A stretch of 12,454 nucleotides of DNA from positions 1-12,454 of the forward strand of contig JAOUPJ010000082.1 of NCBI GenBank assembly GCA_029879945.1. The letters are read 5' to 3'. The notes beneath the pieces were generated by a model that worked only from the letters and a program-made list of their open reading frames with translations, had not been told where the DNA came from and made no database searches. This stretch comes from Gammaproteobacteria bacterium (GTDB taxonomy: Bacteria; Pseudomonadota; Gammaproteobacteria; S012-40). The position numbers were made by a program, and so were the translations under genes. This document shows positions 1 through 7,916 of the stretch, one piece after another (within the stretch, counting starts at the first letter, position 1; each line of letters begins with the position of its first letter).

Positions 1-155
1 ACATCATCATCCACCTTGTAGAGCATTTCCTCGGGTGGTGTGAGTATGTCTTTACTTACGCCTTGAGCAAGACTGGGTGTGGTTGTGGATATGGAAAAGA
101 GTAACAGCAGGATTGTTGCTGTAATAGCAGTCTGCCAATCGTTACGGTCTTTCAT
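1..155 (-). CDS. Secreted protein of unknown function, N-terminus only (cut by window edge)
   Basis: An open frame starts at ATG 155 on the minus strand and runs off the left edge, so only 51 codons are visible. The start has a charged n-region (MKDRNDWQ), a hydrophobic stretch (about residues 11-22) and a small-residue site near SLA-Q (about residue 33). That is a typical Sec signal peptide without a lipobox cysteine. The visible mature part begins QGVSKDILTPPEEM. I do not recognise the family. ATG 155 is preferred because AAGGGA lies about 9 nt upstream. An in-frame ATG at 188 would add 11 residues but has no Shine-Dalgarno and would weaken the signal peptide. It follows the PAP2 gene by 76 bp on the same strand and may be co-transcribed with it. 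Confidence 0.6.
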   Translation of the reverse strand, partial: MKDRNDWQTAITATILLLLFSISTTTPSLAQGVSKDILTPPEEMLYKVDDD

Positions 156-231
156 CGCACAAGTCCCTTTTTGCGGTAAATAGTCCATAAAAAATATCGG
201 TAGCCTGGAGTGCTTCTTAAGGGATGAGGCC

Positions 232-1002
232 TTAGAAATGGCTGGTTAAAGACAGCTGAAGGTTTTGTTCATCATCAGGGGTAATAAGCACTGTCCAGTC
301 CTGTCCGCGTTCATTGACATAGACTACGCTCATGGCGGTGACCACACCGATGACACCGCCCGCTATGGTGTCTGAAAGCCAATGTTTATTGTCGTGTATT
401 CGTGCATAGGCCGTGGCGAAGGCCAAGGAATAGGCAATCCCTCTGCGCGCAAAGCTGGGATTGGGTACACTTTCGGCAAAGGCGGTGGAAAGTGCAAAGG
501 CCTGTGTGGTATGTCCGGAGGGAAAAGAGCTGCCTCCATACATCCATTGATCACTGGAATCCGTTTGATAAGGTCGCAGTCTGCCCCCACCAATTTTGAT
601 CATGCGTGAAGTCAATGAGGCAACAAGCGCGGATTGAAACATGGTAGTGCTGGTGGCCATCCACGCCGTATTGTGCTGAGCCTCGCCGAAGCCCCACATG
701 CCCAAGGTAAATACTGCGCCTCCCAGCTCAGCCCATTGATTCCCCAATGCTGCCAGCTTATCGCTACGAAGACTGCTATTGTTTTGTACGCTATTACGTA
801 CGCTTTCATCAAATTGTGTTGCTACGCCAACCCCGGTTAGCGTGGCCCCCAACAACCACCAGGAAAGTGGATTGCTCGTATTGTGCGTGTTGCTATCCTG
901 GAACAAGTCTAAGCGTTCATTCGCAGAGACCTGGCTCGGAGCAGATATTGAGACGAGTAAGAAGGAACCTAGAATTATGTGGATAAAGCCTTTAGTGCGC
1001 AT
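232..1002 (-). CDS. PAP2-family phosphatase, exported
   Basis: This 256-residue protein belongs to the type 2 phosphatidic acid phosphatase / vanadium haloperoxidase superfamily. The three signature motifs are intact: K136-x6-R143-P144, P161-S162-G163-H164, and R201-x5-H207-x3-D211. In this family H164 would attack and H207 and D211 would assist. An N-terminal signal peptide (about residues 1-27, ending VSA-NE) and hydrophobic helices near residues 48-62, 90-104, 115-132, 188-200 and 212-230 place it in or at the membrane with the active site outside the cytoplasm. Likely substrates are phosphorylated lipids such as phosphatidate or undecaprenyl diphosphate, but the exact one cannot be read from sequence. 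The ATG at 1002 is the first possible start, since an in-frame stop lies two codons upstream. Its Shine-Dalgarno is weak. The C-terminus (residues 235-256) is a polar tail outside the core. Confidence 0.93.
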   Translation of the reverse strand: MRTKGFIHIILGSFLLVSISAPSQVSANERLDLFQDSNTHNTSNPLSWWLLGATLTGVGVATQFDESVRNSVQNNSSLRSDKLAALGNQWAELGGAVFTLGMWGFGEAQHNTAWMATSTTMFQSALVASLTSRMIKIGGGRLRPYQTDSSDQWMYGGSSFPSGHTTQAFALSTAFAESVPNPSFARRGIAYSLAFATAYARIHDNKHWLSDTIAGGVIGVVTAMSVVYVNERGQDWTVLITPDDEQNLQLSLTSHF

Positions 1003-1038
1003 TCTCTACTACGTGCGCGAGAGGAGGTAAAGTAATTT

Positions 1039-1067
1039 AATATATTGAATTTATTAAACTATTTCAC
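1039..1067 (-). promoter_or_regulatory. Candidate sigma-70 promoter for the PAP2 gene
   Basis: On the minus strand GTGAAA (1067-1062, 4 of 6 to the -35 consensus) and TATATT (1044-1039, 5 of 6 to the -10) are separated by exactly 17 nt. Initiation would fall near 1032, about 30 nt before the PAP2 ATG. The surrounding DNA is strongly AT-rich and holds a 7-bp inverted repeat (TTTAATA 1036-1042, TATTAAA 1052-1058) that overlaps the -10 box. This could be an operator or simply AT-rich chance. Judged by eye only. Confidence 0.35.
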
Positions 1068-1167
1068 TCGTTCTCGCAGCGTACTTTGCCATGAACGTAT
1101 AGAGTTTGTCGGTTTTTTGGCGAATTTCTTGAGAAGTCGGGGGGGCAGAAACTAGCGGCAACTTACC
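1054..1167 (-). pseudogene. Detached C-terminal tail of the START-like gene in the -1 frame
   Basis: Beyond the A5 run at 1172-1168, the -1 frame of the upstream START-like gene stays open for 37 codons to TAA at 1056-1054. Its translation is protein-like, with a short Pro-rich linker (LVSAPPTSQ) followed by a probable amphipathic helix (EIRQKTDKLYTFMAKYAAR). By contrast the 0 frame stops only four codons after the run. A single extra A would join the two parts into a protein of about 246 residues. Other readings are -1 recoding at G-AAA-AAG, or a separate 35-codon ORF from TTG 1161, which has AGGAG and AAGG upstream at imperfect spacing. I cannot tell these apart from one sequence. Confidence 0.5.
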
Positions 1168-1793
1168 TTTTTCTCCTGGGTCCACGCGCTGGTGGACTCA
1201 AGCACGCCCGGTAGGCTGAGGCGTGTCAAAACATCTACAATCCACCCAAAGCCAAAGGGGATTGAGCCGGGGTCGGTGTAGACACGATAGTGAACAAAGG
1301 TCTTGCCAGGGAATCGGGGATCAGCGCGTAGGTGCCAGTATCCCTGGGTGTCCTTGATGGAGTCTGACTCGCTGATTTCTGGCCAAGCGACTTGTACCCA
1401 ATCAAGACGATACTCTGAGCCCTGTTTGGAATGGGTGATTTTCAGGCGATACTTTTTTGATTGGCCCATGGGTAGCGCGAGATGGTAATTGACCAATAGC
1501 GAGTTGGCATCCCGTGATAGGATGTCGATGGCCTCCATATTGGGCATGAACTTGGGGTAGTCTTCCAGGCAAACGATGGACTTGTAGACGTACTCCGGAG
1601 TGGCGGGGATGAGCCCGTACATCTCAAACTCCTGGCCAGGCTTATCACCCAGATCTATGGGGATCACCACAGGTTCACCGGATTCCAGTCGTTTGAGTTG
1701 ATCTGCCCGCAGTGTTTCGGCAGTGTGACCGGTAAGGGACCAGCCCAATGTTAAAAACACGATTAGAACAGTCGCCTTGGTTTTTTGTGCCAC
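1152..1793 (-). CDS. Exported START/SRPBCC-domain protein, possibly frameshifted
   Basis: This 213-residue protein has a signal peptide (about residues 1-25, ending HTA-E), so it should act in the periplasm. Residues about 50-205 resemble the START-like/polyketide-cyclase (SRPBCC) fold. They include the helix-turn pattern PEYVYKSIVCLEDYPKFMP, then alternating strands (NYHLALPMG, YRLKITH, YRLDWVQV), GYWHLRAD, FVHYRVYTDPG and a final hydrophobic helix from IPFGFGWIVDVLTRLSLPG. The fold forms a hydrophobic pocket, so lipid binding is a reasonable inference, but the ligand is unknown. The start is GTG at 1793, chosen because TAAGG lies about 8 nt upstream and the signal peptide begins there. The 3' end is suspicious. 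After WTQEKK the frame ends in VSCR, while the -1 frame carries a 37-residue plausible tail (1167-1054). It is divergent from the AddB-like gene and upstream of the PAP2 gene on the same strand. Confidence 0.78.
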   Translation of the reverse strand: MAQKTKATVLIVFLTLGWSLTGHTAETLRADQLKRLESGEPVVIPIDLGDKPGQEFEMYGLIPATPEYVYKSIVCLEDYPKFMPNMEAIDILSRDANSLLVNYHLALPMGQSKKYRLKITHSKQGSEYRLDWVQVAWPEISESDSIKDTQGYWHLRADPRFPGKTFVHYRVYTDPGSIPFGFGWIVDVLTRLSLPGVLESTSAWTQEKKVSCR

Positions 1794-1796
1794 GAT

Positions 1797-1825
1797 TTTA
1801 CCTTAAGCTGTTACACTTTTATGTC
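1797..1825 (+). promoter_or_regulatory. Weak candidate promoter for the helicase-nuclease operon
   Basis: The 76-bp divergent gap (1794-1869) must hold the start signals of both flanking genes unless they are transcribed from elsewhere. On the plus strand TTTACC (1797-1802, 4 of 6) and TATGTC (1820-1825, 3 of 6) are 17 nt apart, giving a start near 1832. On the minus strand an even weaker pair, TTGCTT and TAAAAG, is also 17 nt apart. The ATG at 1870 has only a poor ribosome-binding sequence (AAAGCGA). Confidence 0.2.
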
Positions 1826-1869
1826 GCCCCGAAACCAAAAGCAAGCAACAGACCGATAAAGCGAAACAT

Positions 1870-4536
1870 ATGATTACGGATTTAGACGATATTTTTCGAC
1901 ATTACAAAAATGATGAAACAGTGCTTACTGTGAATCAGCGTTTATCCCGTTTCATTCAAAGTGAATATGGTCAGTATCAGCTGAAAAATAGCAAACAATC
2001 CTGGCCGACACCACGTATTTTACCCTGGACAAGTTGGGCTCAGGCCACATGGGATCAGATATCTCTTCTTCAACTGGCTGAAGGGCGACCAAGAATACTC
2101 GCTTCGGTGGAAGAAAAATGGATTTGGAAAGAAATTGTCGATAGCTGGATTAGTCATTCTGGTGTCGCGATCTTGAATTCTGCACCCTTGTGCAAGCTGG
2201 CCGCCGATACCTGGAATCTGGTCCGGCAATGGGGTATTGGTCTGGATCAGATACAGCAATACCGAGAGGTGGATGGGCTACGTTTTGTAGAGTGGGCGCA
2301 GCAGTTTTCATCCTATTGTGACAATAACGGGGTGATTGATTCGGCCAGTGTGCAGGTCTCATTGTTATCATTACTTGATAATACGGATGTTGCATCTATC
2401 ACTTCAAAAGTATATTTGATGGGCTTTGATGAGTTGACACCCGTCCAGAACAAAATCATTGAAAAAATGAATCGCTCAGGCGTGAACGTCGCACATGTTC
2501 AAGTGAAAAGGGGTGCCGATGAGGTTCGCGTTATTCCGTTGGCAAGTGAGGACGAGGAGATAAAGAAGGCGTGCGCATGGGCAAAGCAGATACATCAAGA
2601 TAATCCAAATAGCAGAATAGGGATTGTGTCGACTAATCTGTCATCCACTAAAGAAAAACTATTTACTGAATTTGACAGGCAATTTGACAGTGATAGAAAA
2701 CTGACTGTGATAGACACGCGTGAGCGGGTCTTTAATCTTTCGGGTGCCGAGTCTCTTAGTCGCATACCTCTTGTGAATGATATCTTTTTATTGTTTTCCT
2801 TGCTCTCGAAGGAGTTTTCGTCTGAGGTCTTTTTTTCATTGTCTGCCTCGCCCTATTTTGCAGACAACCATAAGGCTTGGATTAGTGACTTGGAATATGT
2901 GAATCTTTTTCGACGTCATCTCGCAACGAAGACAGATCTGCAGAAAATAAAGACTGTCTATGATCAACTGAATTTGAGTGACAAAGTAAGTGAAAACGGT
3001 TTTGTGAGTCTGCTAGACAAGTTAATTGCGCTAAAAAAACGCTGCAGTAGAACCCAATTACTGGCCGAGTGGAAGGAATTGATTAAAACGATCTTGCTCG
3101 AAGTGAAATGGCCCGGCTCTCGCGTTTTCAGTAGTGACGAGTATCAGGCTATCAACACGTTTCTTGATGTGCTTGAACAATTGCCTCGCTATGAAATGAT
3201 TAGGAATTCATGCCCCTTTGAAGTTGCTGTGTCTGCCTTAAACGATATTTGTGAAGATACTCTATTCAAGCCACAGCAGGGCGAGGCCAATGTACAGATC
3301 TTGGGAGTGCTTGAGGCCGCCGGCCAGAGCTTTGATCACTTGTGGCTTATGGGGATGCACAATCTGGCCTGGCCTAGTTCACCGAATCCGAATACCTTAT
3401 TGCCCCTGACCTTGCAAAGATCATTGGGGCTGCCACATTCCTCAACGGAAAGAGAGTATGAGTTTAGCAAAAGACTGACGCAGCGTTTACTGGAGGAGTC
3501 GGGATCTGTCTTGATTAGTTACCCACAAAGTGACGGTAATCAGCAACTGGAGAGTAGTGAACTGATCCGACAATATCAAACCCTTGATGTATACGATTTG
3601 TCTTTAGTCACTGAGCGTGTCCACACAGAAGTGAAAATGGAATCGGTTCCACAGAGGGCTGTGCCAATCCCTGAACCCGAGTGCGGTGTAAGAGGGGGCA
3701 GTGGTTTTTTGCGCGAACAGTCGGCTTGTCCTTTTCGGGCCTTTGTTAAATATCGTTTGGGAGTGGCTGCGGATGAGGAATTGGCTCTAGGGTTGGTGCC
3801 CATGGATAAGGGCAATATGGTTCATCAGACTCTTCAGGACTTTTGGACGGAAGTTCGAAACTCGGAAACTTTACAAACGATGGAAGAAAAAGACCTGGAT
3901 GAAAAACTGGGGCATATCATCGAGCATGTACTCTCCCGTTTTTCGCAGCTCAATACCAAGCTTTCTTTGGAGCGTTACCGAAATCTGGAAAAAAGACGCC
4001 TTGTTCGTCTGTGTAAGGAATGGTTGTTATTGGAGAAAACGCGCCCTGAATTTACGGTGCTCGCTTGTGAGGAAGCGCGAGCTATAGAGTTGCAGGGCAT
4101 TCCCATCAACATCAAGATAGACCGTTTAGATAGGCTGGCCGACGGTTCGATACTGGTCATAGACTACAAAACAGGTAATGTCTCGCCAAAATGGGAGGAG
4201 ACCAGAATGCCTGAGCCACAACTTCCGCTTTATGCCTGCTCTGTTGAAAATGCCAAAGCAGTTGCTTTTGGCGTGGTTAAAACGGGGGCAATCGGTTTTA
4301 AAGGCCTCTGTGATAGTCCCATCAAAATAAAGGGCCTGAAAGCAAAAAAAGAAGCCGGTGAATGGGAAGATCAATTACGGAGTTGGGGCCAGTCTTTGGC
4401 TGAGCTAATGGATGAAATAAAAAATGGATTGGTAGACATTCAGCCAGCCACCTATCCAGGTACCTGTCAACGGTGTGAGTTGCCTTCAGCGTGTCGCCTA
4501 TTTGAAAGACAAAAACAAAGCAGTGACGCGCTATGA
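1870..4536 (+). CDS. AddB-like helicase-nuclease subunit with PD-(D/E)XK and Fe-S cysteines
   Basis: This 888-residue protein resembles the proteobacterial AddB-like 'probable DNA repair protein' family. It would pair with the next gene product to process double-strand DNA ends before RecA loading. The C-terminal third holds a RecB-type nuclease: H652 (GNMVH), D751 (KIDRLDRL), D765-Y-K767 with TG following, and a Q-x3-Y motif (PQLPLYA). Four cysteines, C620, C866, C869 and C875 (one, then CxxC-x5-C), match the 4Fe-4S arrangement of AddB and Cas4. The N-terminal half is helicase-like but seems inactive. I see no Walker A, and the start (LTVNQRLSRF) replaces it. Remnants include YLMGFDELTP (182-191) and EAAGQSFDHLWLMGMH (482-497). 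It is shorter than Bacillus AddB, which is about 1,160 residues. Its stop overlaps the next start by 4 nt (ATGA), implying translational coupling. Confidence 0.87.
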   Translation: MITDLDDIFRHYKNDETVLTVNQRLSRFIQSEYGQYQLKNSKQSWPTPRILPWTSWAQATWDQISLLQLAEGRPRILASVEEKWIWKEIVDSWISHSGVAILNSAPLCKLAADTWNLVRQWGIGLDQIQQYREVDGLRFVEWAQQFSSYCDNNGVIDSASVQVSLLSLLDNTDVASITSKVYLMGFDELTPVQNKIIEKMNRSGVNVAHVQVKRGADEVRVIPLASEDEEIKKACAWAKQIHQDNPNSRIGIVSTNLSSTKEKLFTEFDRQFDSDRKLTVIDTRERVFNLSGAESLSRIPLVNDIFLLFSLLSKEFSSEVFFSLSASPYFADNHKAWISDLEYVNLFRRHLATKTDLQKIKTVYDQLNLSDKVSENGFVSLLDKLIALKKRCSRTQLLAEWKELIKTILLEVKWPGSRVFSSDEYQAINTFLDVLEQLPRYEMIRNSCPFEVAVSALNDICEDTLFKPQQGEANVQILGVLEAAGQSFDHLWLMGMHNLAWPSSPNPNTLLPLTLQRSLGLPHSSTEREYEFSKRLTQRLLEESGSVLISYPQSDGNQQLESSELIRQYQTLDVYDLSLVTERVHTEVKMESVPQRAVPIPEPECGVRGGSGFLREQSACPFRAFVKYRLGVAADEELALGLVPMDKGNMVHQTLQDFWTEVRNSETLQTMEEKDLDEKLGHIIEHVLSRFSQLNTKLSLERYRNLEKRRLVRLCKEWLLLEKTRPEFTVLACEEARAIELQGIPINIKIDRLDRLADGSILVIDYKTGNVSPKWEETRMPEPQLPLYACSVENAKAVAFGVVKTGAIGFKGLCDSPIKIKGLKAKKEAGEWEDQLRSWGQSLAELMDEIKNGLVDIQPATYPGTCQRCELPSACRLFERQKQSSDAL

Positions 4537-7500
4537 TTTCTGATCTAAACCTTCGTGAACAAGCCCTAGATGCCAGCCAGTCTTTTATCGTTCAGGCCCC
4601 AGCAGGCTCGGGCAAAACAGAGTTACTGACCCGGCGATTTTTAAAATTACTCGCATTGGTTGAACATCCGGAAGAAGTTTTGGCGATTACCTTCACCCGT
4701 AAAGCAGCGGGTGAAATGCGAGAGCGGATTACGAGTGCGCTCGCCAGCGTGAATGCGTCCGATAACAGTTTTAAATTAGACAATCCAGAGTTATACGAAT
4801 ATGCACAAGCAGCAGTCGACAGGGATCAGGTAAAAGGCTGGAATTTACTCGCCACGCCCGCGCGACTACGAATTCAGACTATCGATTCCCTGTGTTCTTC
4901 ACTCGTACGCCAGTTTCCTATCGACTCTGGATTGGGTGGTGTGGGTAAACCTACTGAAAACGCTCTCGCTCTATACCAGCAAGCAGCGAGAAATACCATT
5001 CTAGAAATAGAATCCAGAGAAACGTGGAGCGATTCCCTGGATTTGCTCTTTTCACATTTAGATAATGATCTTCGAAAAATTGAGTCGCTAATCGTATCCA
5101 TGCTGGCAAAACGTGATCAGTGGCTCAGGCATGTGACAGGCAGCGACGGTAAAAGTCTAGACAGGGAAGACGTGGAATTTGCCGTATCGCTCTGTATTGA
5201 AAATGAACTGGCGTTACTGTTCGATCGCATTCCCGAAGATACCAAAGAGCCACTGCTGGGCATAGTTCGTCGCCTTGCTTCCATTCAAAAATCGACCCTT
5301 TACGATGGATATTTTCCCGGATTGGAGGCGCTTTCTTCCCTGCCTCCTGCGGCTGCTAGTGCGGTAGAGCAATGGCAGGTCATCGGTAAAATGTTGCTGG
5401 GCAGCGCTGGCGAGTGGAGGAAGACTCTGAACGCCACTATGGGTCTGCCGAAAGCCAATGAGGTGCGTGGTGAGGAAAAAAAATATCTAGGGGTATTGAA
5501 AGAGGACTACAAACAGCTTTTGACTCGCCTTGGCGAAGAAGAGCTACTAAAAGATCAGTGGCTGCGAGTGTTAAGCCTGCCTTGTACGAATTTTAGCGAT
5601 CAACAATGGACCTTATTAGAAGCGTTAATGGAGGTGCTGTTGTTGTCTGCGGCGCATCTTCGGCTCGTTTTTTCAAAATATGGCGAAATCGATTTTAATG
5701 AATTGGGTATGCTTGCCCCCGCCACGCTGGGTGATGCCGAAACCTACACCGAGCTTGCGTTAAAGCTGGATTACAGCCTGCGCCATATTTTGATCGATGA
5801 GTTTCAAGATACCTCTATCAATCAGTTTAGTCTATTTGAGAAGTTGGTTTCTAACTGGCAAAAAGGAGACGGCAAAACACTTTTTCTGGTCGGCGATCCT
5901 ATGCAGTCTATTTATCGCTTTAGAGAAGCCGAAGTGGGGCTCTTCTTGAGGGCGTGGAGCCAGGGCATGGGTGGCGTGGAACTGTTGCCTGTTAGGCTGA
6001 GTGCCAATTTTAGATCGCAGGCGGGTTTGATAGACTGGTTCAATGCGCGCTTTGAATCCATTTTTCCAAAAGAAAACGATTTGGCTTTAGGTTCGATTTG
6101 TTATGCGCCCTCCATCGCGACCAAGCCTGCTGTGGCGAATGAGTCGGTTATTCTAAAACTCCACCATAAAGGTGACTTAGAAAAAGAGGCCCGCGAGATT
6201 ATTAATATAGTACGGGAAGAATTGGCAAAAGGAGAGGTGGAAAGCATAGGTATACTGGCGCGTTCTCGTAGCCATTTGAACAATATAACACGCATTTTGC
6301 GCGATGAGCGCATCAGTTTTTCAGCTTTGGATATTGATGCCATGATCGAAACGCCCCTGATTGTAGATCTACTATCCATAACTCGGGCATTGATTAATCC
6401 AGCGGATCGGGTAGCGTGGATTTCTTTGCTACGTTCGCCGATCTGTGGAATTGATCTTCAAGAGTTAGAATCAATGTATCAAGTTTTGTCCAAGCAGATC
6501 GCGTTTTCGACATTACTAAGCGAAAAGTGGAAGGTAGCGGTAAGTTCAGATTCGGTGTTTAGGATTGAACGACTCCTAAATGCTTTTTCTTCCGCCTATC
6601 AACTAAGAGGAAGAGCTAAGCTGCATCATATTGTACTGCATCTCTGGGAAGTACTAGCCGTAAGCGCTGTGTATAGCAGTAATGACGATCATGAAATTCT
6701 AATGCAATATGTCCATAAACTTTCCCAGTATGAGCCGATAGGGACAATAGAGGATTTTAGAAATTTTGAATCGGCCTTGGGGACTCTCTACGCCAATACC
6801 GATAGTGCGCAGGCTAGCAAAGTGCATATTATGACGATTCATAAATCGAAAGGGCTGCAGTTTGATATCGTTATACTTCCCAGCCTGGAGCGCAGGCCCC
6901 GAGGGGATGAATCGAAACTTCTCCAATGGCAGGAAATTACTCATCAGGATGGGACTAGTCTTGCGATTGCTCCAATTAAAACAGTAGGCGGAAAAGACGC
7001 GCATTACGAGTTACTGTCGCACATTGACAAGCGCAAACAAGGCTATGAACTGACGCGTCTACTCTATGTTGCCGTAACACGTGCGAAAATCCGCCTTTAC
7101 CTCTCTGCGTCGGTTGAGCTGGACGATAGTAGTAAATCTATAAAATCGGTAGACAAAAGTAGTCTGTTCTACTTGCTGAAGCCCACGCTAGAGCCCGAAA
7201 TTCGTCTAGAAATAAAAAACATGTTTACTGATGCAGTCAGCGAAAAAGAGGGAGTTAGTTTTAAGGCAGATGTATTGCGCTTGACAAGCGAGAGTTTGCC
7301 TCCTTACGATTATGTTCTATATAGTAGAGAAGAGACCTTCGCCGATATACAAGACCGCTTGCTTTCAACGGAAAACCAGGATTCACGTTACTTGGGTATC
7401 ATGGTACATAAAGGCTTGGAGATTATTGTAAAAGCGAAGATGGTGCATTGGTCGGAAAGAAGCGGGGCTTTATTGGAGATGGTTTTCAGTCAACAATGTC

Positions 7501-7916
7501 GTGAATTGTGCTTGGATAAAGGTAAAGCGGCTGCGTTGACTAGGCAGGCTTTGAGTTGCATTCAAGCCGCGCTAAGAAATGATAAAGCAAGCTGGATACT
7601 TTCTTCCAGTCACAAAGACTCCAAAGCGGAATGGGAAATATCCGGAGTAGATCACAAGGGTGAGATTAGGAAATATGTAGTGGATAGGTCCTTTGTTGAT
7701 CAGGGCGTTCGCTGGGTTATCGACTACAAAACGGCTGCTCGAGGCGAATTGGATTTGGAGAAATTTTTGCGGAGTGAGAAAGAAAAATACAGGGGGCAGT
7801 TGGAAAACTATGCAAGACTAATCAATGGATTCGAATGTTTGCCGGTTCAACTGGGTCTCTATTTTCCTGTAGAAGGGGCGTTTATAGACTGGGAATTTAA
7901 TTCCGAGACGCGCTAA
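4533..7916 (+). CDS. AddA/RecB-like UvrD-family helicase with C-terminal nuclease
   Basis: This 1,127-residue protein is an ATP-dependent 3'-5' DNA helicase of superfamily 1 fused to a RecB-type nuclease, the presumed motor subunit of an AddAB-like enzyme. All main helicase motifs are visible. They are Walker A A24-GSGKT29, motif Ia (AITFTRKAAGEM), motif II D422-EFQD426, motif III (VGDPMQSIYRF, about 453-463), motif IV (NFRSQ, R494), motif V (TIHKSKGLQFD, H770) and motif VI (YVAVTRAK, R850). The nuclease has H959 (GIMVH), D1051 (VDRSF), D1064-Y-K1066 and Q1089-x3-Y1093, so it appears active. The start at 4533 gives the ATGA overlap with the upstream gene and keeps the Q-motif region (LREQALDAS) before Walker A. 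No good Shine-Dalgarno is present, consistent with coupling. The last 20 nt overlap the end of the convergent NERD gene. Resection and recombination repair is the family role; any Chi-like recognition is unknown. Confidence 0.93.
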   Translation: MISDLNLREQALDASQSFIVQAPAGSGKTELLTRRFLKLLALVEHPEEVLAITFTRKAAGEMRERITSALASVNASDNSFKLDNPELYEYAQAAVDRDQVKGWNLLATPARLRIQTIDSLCSSLVRQFPIDSGLGGVGKPTENALALYQQAARNTILEIESRETWSDSLDLLFSHLDNDLRKIESLIVSMLAKRDQWLRHVTGSDGKSLDREDVEFAVSLCIENELALLFDRIPEDTKEPLLGIVRRLASIQKSTLYDGYFPGLEALSSLPPAAASAVEQWQVIGKMLLGSAGEWRKTLNATMGLPKANEVRGEEKKYLGVLKEDYKQLLTRLGEEELLKDQWLRVLSLPCTNFSDQQWTLLEALMEVLLLSAAHLRLVFSKYGEIDFNELGMLAPATLGDAETYTELALKLDYSLRHILIDEFQDTSINQFSLFEKLVSNWQKGDGKTLFLVGDPMQSIYRFREAEVGLFLRAWSQGMGGVELLPVRLSANFRSQAGLIDWFNARFESIFPKENDLALGSICYAPSIATKPAVANESVILKLHHKGDLEKEAREIINIVREELAKGEVESIGILARSRSHLNNITRILRDERISFSALDIDAMIETPLIVDLLSITRALINPADRVAWISLLRSPICGIDLQELESMYQVLSKQIAFSTLLSEKWKVAVSSDSVFRIERLLNAFSSAYQLRGRAKLHHIVLHLWEVLAVSAVYSSNDDHEILMQYVHKLSQYEPIGTIEDFRNFESALGTLYANTDSAQASKVHIMTIHKSKGLQFDIVILPSLERRPRGDESKLLQWQEITHQDGTSLAIAPIKTVGGKDAHYELLSHIDKRKQGYELTRLLYVAVTRAKIRLYLSASVELDDSSKSIKSVDKSSLFYLLKPTLEPEIRLEIKNMFTDAVSEKEGVSFKADVLRLTSESLPPYDYVLYSREETFADIQDRLLSTENQDSRYLGIMVHKGLEIIVKAKMVHWSERSGALLEMVFSQQCRELCLDKGKAAALTRQALSCIQAALRNDKASWILSSSHKDSKAEWEISGVDHKGEIRKYVVDRSFVDQGVRWVIDYKTAARGELDLEKFLRSEKEKYRGQLENYARLINGFECLPVQLGLYFPVEGAFIDWEFNSETR

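Noticed and set aside
382..609. Open frames on the plus strand inside the PAP2 gene (also 402-599, 634-840, 747-986 and 779-1030)
   Set aside because: They lie opposite a gene with all PAP2 motifs, and their translations show no family motif or proper start signal.
1071..1113. A 12-codon leader peptide starting at ATG 1092 upstream of the PAP2 gene
   Set aside because: This ATG is an internal codon of the -1 frame tail of the START-like gene and has no ribosome-binding site of its own.
2020..2395. Minus-strand open frames within the AddB-like gene (also 3576-3815 and 3975-4374)
   Set aside because: They are antisense shadows of a well-supported coding frame, with biased composition and no recognisable domain.
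6699..7004. 101-codon minus-strand frame within the helicase gene
   Set aside because: It overlaps helicase motif V coding sequence, which constrains the DNA; the antisense product looks random.
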